From Stenotrophomonas hibiscicola ATCC 19867 (GTDB lineage Bacteria > Pseudomonadota > Gammaproteobacteria > Xanthomonadales > Xanthomonadaceae), in NCBI RefSeq assembly GCF_000382065.1, contig NZ_KB907501.1:186001-250000 (forward strand): a stretch of DNA of 64,000 nucleotides, in the 5' to 3' direction. Each line of letters opens with the position of its first letter. The stretch's first letter is position 1. This document shows positions 52,918 through 58,922 of this stretch, piece by piece. The notes under the pieces are model-generated. The model saw nothing but the letters and a program-made list of their open reading frames with translations. It was not told the origin of the DNA and ran no database searches. The translations under genes and the position numbers were made by a program.

Positions 52918-53802
52918 TCACGCGCATTCGTCGGTCCACATCATCTCGGCGATCGGCCGCAGTGCCTTGCACTCCTGCGTCATCTCCTCGGCCGACTGCA
53001 CCTGCGCCTTGGCCTTCAGTTCCTCGGCCATCGCATCCACGCCGCTGATCTGCTCCGGCGCGATCTTCGCCACGCAGGCGCGGTGCTGCTGCAGCAGCAG
53101 GTCGCAGCCCGGTACGCCGGTTACTTTCGGCGCGCTGGCGGCCTGTGCATCCTGCATCCAGTCCTCGAACGGCGCCAGCGCACCGGCTACGGTGCCCACC
53201 AGATCATCGAAATTACCGCTGTACCAGTAGCCGTTGTCCTTGGCCGGGTACAGGGTGAAGGTGCCGCTGACCGGCACGCGCACGCCACTCTGCAGTGCCT
53301 GGGTGTAGGCATCGGTGAACTGCTTGCGCGCGGCCGGGCTGGCGTCAGACGCGAGGCTGGCGGCAAAGAGCGGGCGGACCTTGCCCAGGTCGGGCAGCTG
53401 GCAGCTGTAGGTGATCCGCGCCAGCTTCTGGTCTTCAACGTATTCGTTGTCTTCGACCACGCTCTTGGTCGCGCGGCACTTCGAATCACGCAGCGCCTTG
53501 GCATACAGCGCTTCGGTGGCCGCAGCGTCGGACTTGTCACCGGCGCTGGCCAGCACGGTCTGCCAGGGTTCGGCCAATGCCTTGGCCAGCGCACCCGGGT
53601 TGGGGGTCAAGGCGTCCTGGCCTTCGAAGGCCGGCTTCAGTGCGTCGTTGAGCGTGCGCGTGGCGGCCGCGTCGTCTTCCAGCAGCACGCGTGCGTACAG
53701 GTCGAAGGCCTGCTCGGGCGTCAGCTGGGCCGGTGCAGCGCTGGCAAACAGCGGGGCGCACAGCAGCACGCTGGCCAGAAGGGTACGGGTGGGGGTCTTC
53801 AT
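52918..53802 (-). CDS. Secreted protein of unknown function
   Basis: 294 aa. Clear signal peptide (MKTPTRTLLASVLLCAPLFASA, cleavage after about 22). The mature part is mostly helical, Ala-rich, with six cysteines (CRATK, SCQLP, GCDLL, RACVA, ECKAL, DECA) that could form disulfides in the periplasm. No family recognised. It is convergent with ribD and shares its direction with the Ax21-like gene upstream, but a strong terminator lies between the two. Confidence 0.7.
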   Translation of the reverse strand: MKTPTRTLLASVLLCAPLFASAAPAQLTPEQAFDLYARVLLEDDAAATRTLNDALKPAFEGQDALTPNPGALAKALAEPWQTVLASAGDKSDAAATEALYAKALRDSKCRATKSVVEDNEYVEDQKLARITYSCQLPDLGKVRPLFAASLASDASPAARKQFTDAYTQALQSGVRVPVSGTFTLYPAKDNGYWYSGNFDDLVGTVAGALAPFEDWMQDAQAASAPKVTGVPGCDLLLQQHRACVAKIAPEQISGVDAMAEELKAKAQVQSAEEMTQECKALRPIAEMMWTDECA

Positions 53803-53896
53803 GACGGTGTTTTCCTGTTCCAGAGGCGCGCAAGCCTAGCGCATCCAGCGCTACTTTCGATGGCGGCCAGAGGTCACATGGCGGTGTACCCCGGCC

Positions 53897-53924
53897 AAAA
53901 AAACGGGCCCCTTGCGGGGCCCGT
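53897..53924 (-). terminator. Strong intrinsic terminator after the Ax21-like gene
   Basis: On the minus strand: ACGGGCCCC / GGGGCCCGT nine-base stem with a 4-base loop, followed by seven T. It lies 31 bases past the Ax21-like stop. Confidence 0.9.
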
Positions 53925-53954
53925 TCGACCGCACGACGAGGAGCGATCGTTGGA

Positions 53955-54578
53955 TCAGAAGCTGGCGCGCACGCCGGCCGAGTACTGGGTGACGTCACGG
54001 TAGCCGGAGATCTCGCCCACCAGACCCCAGGTCCTGGTGAAGTTGATCTGGCCGCCGACGGTGCCGACCCAGGTGCCCTTGAAGTTGTTGCCGCCGTCCA
54101 TGTAACCGGCCTTGACCCAACCTTCGGTCATGCGCGACGGCTTGCCACGGATGCCCATGGTGACGCGGCCCAGGTTGGTGTGGTCCTTGTTGCGCAGGCG
54201 ACCGTAGAAATCGGAGTTGACGGTGATTTCGGCCTGCTGGCGGACCCAGGCGGCGTCAGCGGTAAAGTCGACGCGGTCGGTCCACGGCATGTGGTAGCCG
54301 ATGCCCAGCTCCGGCTGGTTCAGCTTCAGCTTGTAGGAGCCGTAGTCGTAGTTGTACGACTTGCTGGCGTAGGTCCAACCACCGAACACATGGACCTGTT
54401 CGGCGATCGCCACGGAACCACGCAGGTAGCCGCCGTCGACCTTCGGGTCGTCCAGTGCGTTGTCGTCAACCTTGACCTGCGTCCAACCGCCTTCGACGTA
54501 GGTGTAGCTCAGGGCGTCGGCCGAAGCCGAGAGCGGGGCGGCGGCCAGCAGGGCGGCCACGATCAGCATCTTGCGCAT
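53955..54578 (-). CDS. Ax21-family outer-membrane beta-barrel protein
   Basis: 207 aa from ATG 54578. Signal peptide cleaved near ASA-DAL (about 21). Mature part begins LSYTYVEGGW, the recognised start of the Ax21/Omp1X family of Xanthomonas and Stenotrophomonas, and is an 8-stranded barrel ending VRASF with C-terminal Phe. Ax21 was once proposed as a quorum signal; later work treats it as an outer-membrane protein. It is probably a paralogue of the main Ax21 locus, which I recall being elsewhere in the genome. Confidence 0.85.
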   Translation of the reverse strand: MRKMLIVAALLAAAPLSASADALSYTYVEGGWTQVKVDDNALDDPKVDGGYLRGSVAIAEQVHVFGGWTYASKSYNYDYGSYKLKLNQPELGIGYHMPWTDRVDFTADAAWVRQQAEITVNSDFYGRLRNKDHTNLGRVTMGIRGKPSRMTEGWVKAGYMDGGNNFKGTWVGTVGGQINFTRTWGLVGEISGYRDVTQYSAGVRASF

Positions 54579-54735
54579 GGGAATTCCTGTGAATTTCAGT
54601 CCATTGGCGGGCCAGCCCTCTCGGCTACCCGTGGGCGACCTCATGTCGTCCGCTGCGAATTTTAATGAAAGTTTTACAAATTGCGAGCGACGGCCGTCAC
54701 AGCTGTGGCATCCAGCCCCGTTCAGCCCGGGCTGG

Positions 54736-54741
54736 TACACT
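54736..54741 (+). promoter_or_regulatory. Probable -10 element of the ribE operon
   Basis: TACACT, about 30 bases before the FMN riboswitch. No good -35 is visible. Confidence 0.4.
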
Positions 54742-54770
54742 GGCCACGCCGGTTCGCCGGTACACAAACG

Positions 54771-54906
54771 TCTTCAGGGCGGGGTGCAACTCCCCACCGG
54801 CGGTAGGTGCGCAAGCACGAGCCCGCGAGCGCCCCGGCCCACGGCCGGGGGTCAGCAGATCCGGTCCAATGCCGGAGCCGACGGTCATAGTCCGGATGAA
54901 AGAAGA
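54771..54906 (+). promoter_or_regulatory. FMN riboswitch (RFN element)
   Basis: Conserved blocks in order: TCTTCAGGGCGGGG with AACTCCCCACCGGCGG, GAGCCCGCGAGCGCC, a G+C variable arm (about 54833-54850), GTCAGCAGATCCGG, GCCGGAGCCGACGGTCATAGTCCGGAT and closing GAAAGAAGA. It precedes ribE by 79 bases. The expression platform holds hairpin CAGGGC-TCAT-GCCCTG (about 54915-54930) and a weak stem before GTTTTT (about 54935-54957), so control may be transcriptional or by hiding the ribE start. Confidence 0.97.
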
Positions 54907-54985
54907 CGGTGCCACAGGGCTCATGCCCTGCGCCCGCCTGTTTGCCTTGCGGCGTTTTTCGCTCACATTCCGCGGAGAACGTTTC

Positions 54986-55612
54986 TTGTTTACTGGAATC
55001 ATCGAAGGCGTCGGCCGTCTGGCCGCACGCGAATCCATCGGCGGCGATGTCCGCTTCACCTTCAATGTCGGAAACCTGCCGTTCGACAACGTGCAGATGG
55101 GCGAGAGCATTGCCATCAACGGCGTCTGCCTCACCGTCATCGCATTCGACGCCAGCAGCTTCCAAGCCGATGCCTCCACCGAAACCCTGGGCCTGACCAC
55201 GCTGGGCCAGCTGGGCGAAGGGGCGGTCATCAACCTGGAGCGCGCCATGCGGCCGACCGACCGCCTCGGCGGCCATCTGGTCAGCGGCCACGTCGACGGC
55301 CTTGGCCAGGTCCTGTCCATCCACGAAGACGCGCGTGCCCAGCGTTGGCGTTTCGCCGCGCCGGCCTCGCTGCGCCGCTACATAGCCAGGAAGGGCTCGA
55401 TCTGCGTGGACGGCGTCAGCCTCACCGTCAACGAAGTGGACGATGAGGGTTTTGAAGTCGCCCTGATCCCCCACACGGTAGCCAACACCGCCTTCTCCGC
55501 CACCGGCGTGGGCAGCGCGGTGAACCTGGAAATCGATCTGGTCGCCCGTTACGTGGAGCGGCTGATCAGCGTGCCGACCAACGGTCAACACCCCCAGGGA
55601 GACGTTGCATGA
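54986..55612 (+). CDS. ribE: Riboflavin synthase alpha chain RibE
   Basis: Dismutates two 6,7-dimethyl-8-ribityllumazines to riboflavin. 208 aa from a TTG start at 54986 (L-F-T-G-I-I-E-G replaces the usual MFTGIIE), with GGAG eight bases upstream. Two tandem lumazine-binding domains (about 1-97 and 98-200), each with the GxxxxxxNGVCLTV or DGVSLTVNEV motif. It begins directly below the FMN riboswitch and overlaps the next gene by four bases. Confidence 0.95.
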   Translation: MFTGIIEGVGRLAARESIGGDVRFTFNVGNLPFDNVQMGESIAINGVCLTVIAFDASSFQADASTETLGLTTLGQLGEGAVINLERAMRPTDRLGGHLVSGHVDGLGQVLSIHEDARAQRWRFAAPASLRRYIARKGSICVDGVSLTVNEVDDEGFEVALIPHTVANTAFSATGVGSAVNLEIDLVARYVERLISVPTNGQHPQGDVA

Positions 55613-56709
55613 ATTTCGCCCCGATCCCGGAAATCCTGGAAGACATCCGCCAGGGCCGCATGGTGGTCATCGTCGATGACGAAGACCGCGAGAACGAAGG
55701 CGACCTGATCATGGCCGCCGAGCTGGTCAAGGCAAGTGACATCAACTTCATGGTCACCCACGGCCGTGGCCTGGTGTGCCTGCCGCTGACCCGCACCCGC
55801 GCCGCCGACCTCGGCCTGGCGCCGATGGTGCAGGCCAATACCGCCCAGTTCCAGACCAACTTCACGGTCAGCATCGAGGCTGCCGAGGGCGTCACCACCG
55901 GCATTTCGGCGCATGACCGCGCGCACACCATCCGCACCGCGGTGAAGCCCAATGCCAAGCCGTCGGACCTGCACCAGCCGGGCCACATCTTCCCGCTGAT
56001 CGCCCAGCCGGGCGGCGTGCTGACCCGCGCCGGCCACACCGAAGCCGGCGTCGACCTGGCCATGCTGGCCGGGCTGGAGCCGGCTGGCGTGCTGGTGGAG
56101 ATCCTGAACCCGGATGGCAGCATGGCGCGCCGCCCGGAGCTGGAAGTGTTCGCCCGCGAGCACGGCCTGAAGATGGGCTCCATCGCCGACCTGATCGCCT
56201 ACCGCCTGGCCACTGAAAAGACCGTCGAACGCGTGGACGAGCGCGAGATCGACACCGAATTCGGTCCGTTCAAGCTGGTGACCTACCGTGACCGCATCGC
56301 CCACGACCTGCATTTCGCCCTGGTCCGCGGCACCCCGGATGCGGACACCCCGACCCTGGTGCGCGTGCAGGTGGAGAATCCGCTGGCCGACCTGCTGCAC
56401 TGGCGCCGTGACGACTTCGGTGTGGCGGCCACCGACGCTCTGCGTGCGATCGATGCCGAGGGCGCGGGCGTGATGGTGGTGCTGTCGGCCCCGCGCGATA
56501 GCGAAGCGCTGCTGGCCCGCCTGCGCCAGCAGCCGGCGCCGGTGGTGCCGGGCAAGGACAAGGATGTGGGCCAGTGGCGCCGCAACGGGGCCGGCGCACA
56601 GATCCTGTCTGACCTGGGCCTGGGCAAGCTGCGCGTGCTGGGCACCCCGCGCCGCCAGATCGGCCTGGCCGGGTACGGCCTGGAAGTGGTGGAGACGGTG
56701 GCCCTGTAA
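55609..56709 (+). CDS. ribB: RibB fused to a degenerate GTP cyclohydrolase II domain
   Basis: 366 aa. Residues about 1-205 are a complete 3,4-dihydroxy-2-butanone 4-phosphate synthase: DDEDRENEGDL (about 22-32), THGRGLVC, RAGHTEAGVDLA and the final PDGSMARRPE. Residues about 206-366 align with GTP cyclohydrolase II but lack its three zinc cysteines (the only cysteine is in the RibB half) and other catalytic residues. This is the RibB-X type of fusion, whose second half is not expected to open GTP; a separate ribA must exist elsewhere. Overlaps ribE by four bases. Confidence 0.94.
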   Translation: MNFAPIPEILEDIRQGRMVVIVDDEDRENEGDLIMAAELVKASDINFMVTHGRGLVCLPLTRTRAADLGLAPMVQANTAQFQTNFTVSIEAAEGVTTGISAHDRAHTIRTAVKPNAKPSDLHQPGHIFPLIAQPGGVLTRAGHTEAGVDLAMLAGLEPAGVLVEILNPDGSMARRPELEVFAREHGLKMGSIADLIAYRLATEKTVERVDEREIDTEFGPFKLVTYRDRIAHDLHFALVRGTPDADTPTLVRVQVENPLADLLHWRRDDFGVAATDALRAIDAEGAGVMVVLSAPRDSEALLARLRQQPAPVVPGKDKDVGQWRRNGAGAQILSDLGLGKLRVLGTPRRQIGLAGYGLEVVETVAL

Positions 56710-56716
56710 CCCCCTT

Positions 56717-56796
56717 GGTGTGCCGACCATGCCCTACCTGTGGTGGGTGCCGACCATGCCCTGCCCGTGGTGGGTGCCGACCGTTGGTCGGCACAC
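56717..56796 (+). repeat. 27-bp tandem repeat ending in a palindrome
   Basis: TGCCGACC starts at 56721, 56748 and 56775, an exact period of 27. The first two copies read TGCCGACCATGCCCT...GTGGTGGG with three differences; the third becomes the palindrome GTGCCGAC-CGTTG-GTCGGCAC (56774-56794). Lies between ribB and ribH; no gene is present. Confidence 0.7.
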
Positions 56797-56836
56797 CCTG
56801 CAGGTCCCGCCAGCCACGGCCGGGGCCCATCCACGC

Positions 56837-56842
56837 TAGAAT
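56837..56842 (+). promoter_or_regulatory. Possible -10 element of ribH-nusB-thiL
   Basis: TAGAAT, 31 bases before the ribH ATG, no clear -35. It suggests ribH has its own promoter in addition to read-through from the riboswitch-controlled ribE operon. Confidence 0.4.
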
Positions 56843-56872
56843 TACCCCCTTATCGAGTCCCCCAAGCCGCAT

Positions 56873-57340
56873 ATGAGCCACTACGAAGGCGATCTTCGCA
56901 CTCCCGAATCGGCGCGCTTCGCCATCCTGGCCAGCCGCTGGAATGCCCGCATCACCGACACGCTGGTCGCTGGCGCCCGCCAGAGCCTGGCAGGCAACGG
57001 CATCACCGAAGCCAACATCGACGTGATCCGCGTGCCGGGTGCCTGGGAGCTGCCGCTGGTGGCCGCACGCCTGGCCGCCGCCCATGAACACGCCGCCATC
57101 CTCACCCTGGGCTGCGTGATCCGTGGCGATACCCGCCACTATGAACACGTGGCCGACCGCTGCGCCGAGGGCCTGATGCGCGTGCAGCTGGACTTCGGCG
57201 TGCCGGTGCTGAACGGCGTGCTGGCGGTGGAACGCGTTGAAGACGCCGAGGCCCGCGCAGGCGGCAGCCACGGCAACAAGGGCGAGGAAGTCGCACTCGC
57301 CGCATTGGAAATGGTCAATCTTCTGGAGCAGCTGCCATGA
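56873..57340 (+). CDS. ribH: 6,7-dimethyl-8-ribityllumazine synthase RibH
   Basis: Condenses the RibD-derived pyrimidine with the RibB product. 155 aa. Core motifs: [12 protein letters not shown] (about 18-29), VPGAWELPL (about 55-63), [15 protein letters not shown] (about 83-97; the His near 94 is catalytic), [10 protein letters not shown] (about 113-122). Overlaps nusB by four bases; 163 bases of repeat DNA separate it from ribB. Confidence 0.96.
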   Translation: MSHYEGDLRTPESARFAILASRWNARITDTLVAGARQSLAGNGITEANIDVIRVPGAWELPLVAARLAAAHEHAAILTLGCVIRGDTRHYEHVADRCAEGLMRVQLDFGVPVLNGVLAVERVEDAEARAGGSHGNKGEEVALAALEMVNLLEQLP

Positions 57341-57816
57341 ACAAGAACACCCAGGGCAAGCCCTCCGGTAAACCCGTCCGCCGCGATGGCGTCGATCCGG
57401 TGCTGCGCTCGCGCGCCCGCCGTCGTGCCGTGCAGGCCATCTACGCCTGGCAGATCTCCGGTGGCAACGCGCAGTCGCTGATCGCCCAGTTCGCCCACGA
57501 GCAGGCCCGCGAAATCGCCGATCTGGCGTATTTCGAGGCGCTGCTGCACGGCGTGCTCGACAACCGTCGTGACATCGACGAAGCGCTCGGCCCGTACCTG
57601 GACCGCGGCATCGAGGAAGTGGACGCGATCGAACGCGCGGTGCTGCGCCTGGCCGCCTACGAACTGCGCTACCGCCTGGATGTGCCGTACCGCGTGGTGA
57701 TCAACGAAGCCATCGAATCGGCCAAGCGCTTCGGTTCCGAACACGGCCACACCTACGTCAACGGCGTGCTGGATCGTGCCGCCGTGGAATGGCGCAAGGT
57801 CGAATCGGGTCACTGA
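57337..57816 (+). CDS. nusB: Transcription antitermination factor NusB
   Basis: RNA-binding subunit of the rRNA antitermination complex with NusE. 159 aa (family about 140-160). The all-helical NusB fold is shown by [15 protein letters not shown] near 25-40, [36 protein letters not shown] near 110-147 (boundaries approximate) and a basic N-terminus (KPSGKPVRR). Translationally coupled to ribH. Confidence 0.96.
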   Translation: MNKNTQGKPSGKPVRRDGVDPVLRSRARRRAVQAIYAWQISGGNAQSLIAQFAHEQAREIADLAYFEALLHGVLDNRRDIDEALGPYLDRGIEEVDAIERAVLRLAAYELRYRLDVPYRVVINEAIESAKRFGSEHGHTYVNGVLDRAAVEWRKVESGH

Positions 57817-57887
57817 CCCGGTTCTGCTCGTCCTGGACGGGCCGTGACCTGCTGGGTCGATACCGGCCCTGACTCCGCTTCTGGTGG

Positions 57888-57907
57888 GTGCCAACCCTGG
57901 TTGGCAC
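57888..57907. repeat. GTGCCAAC / GTTGGCAC palindrome between nusB and thiL
   Basis: Eight-base stem GTGCCAAC (57888-57895) and GTTGGCAC (57900-57907) with a 4-base loop, same family as before ribD. Confidence 0.6.
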
Positions 57908-57946
57908 CGATGCCCGATATCGCCGCCACCCCCACGGGAACGCCCC

Positions 57947-58912
57947 ATGTCCCTGGCTGAATTCGCCCTCATCGACCGCATCCGCGCCCGCACCGCCGAG
58001 CGCGACGACATCGTGCTCGGTATTGGCGACGACGCCGCACTGCTGCAGCCACGCCCGAACGAACAGCTGGTGGTCACCGCCGATACGCTCAACAGCGGCG
58101 TGCACTTCCCGGCCGAAACGCCGGCGTTCGACATCGGCTGGAAGACGTTGGCCGTGAATCTGTCCGACCTCGCCGCGATGGGCGCGCGCCCGGCGTGGTG
58201 CACGCTGGCGCTGTCGTTGCCGGAAGCCAGCGAAGACTGGATCGAGGCCTTCGCCGACGGTTTCTTCGCACTGGCCGACCAGCACGACATCGCCCTGATT
58301 GGTGGCGACACCACGCGTGGCCCGCTGTCGCTGTCGGTCACTGCGATGGGGCAGGTGTCGCGCGGCCAGGCGCTGCGTCGTGATCGCGCACAGATTGGCG
58401 ATGACATCTGGGTCAGCGGCACCCTCGGCGACGCTGCCGGTGCACTGCGGTTGTGGCAGCAGGGGGCGCTGAACGTGGCCACCGCCACGCTGCTGGCCGA
58501 CTACGAGAGTCTGCGCCTGCGCCTGCTGCGGCCGACCCCGCGCGTCACCCTCGGCCTGCGCCTGCGTGCGTTCGCGCATGCGGCCGTGGACGTGTCTGAT
58601 GGCCTGCTGGCCGATCTGGGCCACATCGCCACGCGCAGCGCGGTGGCCGCGCATGTTGATGCCGATCTGTTGCCGATCTCGAATGCGCTGCGTGAGTTGC
58701 TTGGGCGCGAAAACGCCCGCGAATGCGCACTGCGGGGTGGCGACGACTACGAACTGTGCTTCACGGCAGCTGCCGACCAGCGCGACGCGCTGCATTACCT
58801 CGCCGAATCGCTGGATGTGCCGCTGACCCGTATCGGCCGCATTGCCGAAGGGCAGGGCGTGCACGTGGATGGCGAAGCCGCCGACGGCGGATACCAGCAC
58901 TTCGCCGGTTGA
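57947..58912 (+). CDS. thiL: Thiamine-monophosphate kinase
   Basis: Phosphorylates thiamine monophosphate to the diphosphate, last step of thiamine synthesis. 321 aa from ATG 57947; a longer frame upstream runs through repeat DNA. AIR-synthetase-like fold: GIGDDAALL near 22-30, LIGGDTTRG (about 120-128), AVDVSDGLLADLGH (about 207-220) and GGDDYELCF near 260-268. Last gene of the riboflavin/thiamine run, convergent with the hybrid kinase (11 bases between). Confidence 0.96.
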   Translation: MSLAEFALIDRIRARTAERDDIVLGIGDDAALLQPRPNEQLVVTADTLNSGVHFPAETPAFDIGWKTLAVNLSDLAAMGARPAWCTLALSLPEASEDWIEAFADGFFALADQHDIALIGGDTTRGPLSLSVTAMGQVSRGQALRRDRAQIGDDIWVSGTLGDAAGALRLWQQGALNVATATLLADYESLRLRLLRPTPRVTLGLRLRAFAHAAVDVSDGLLADLGHIATRSAVAAHVDADLLPISNALRELLGRENARECALRGGDDYELCFTAAADQRDALHYLAESLDVPLTRIGRIAEGQGVHVDGEAADGGYQHFAG

Positions 58913-58922
58913 GGGTGCGGGC

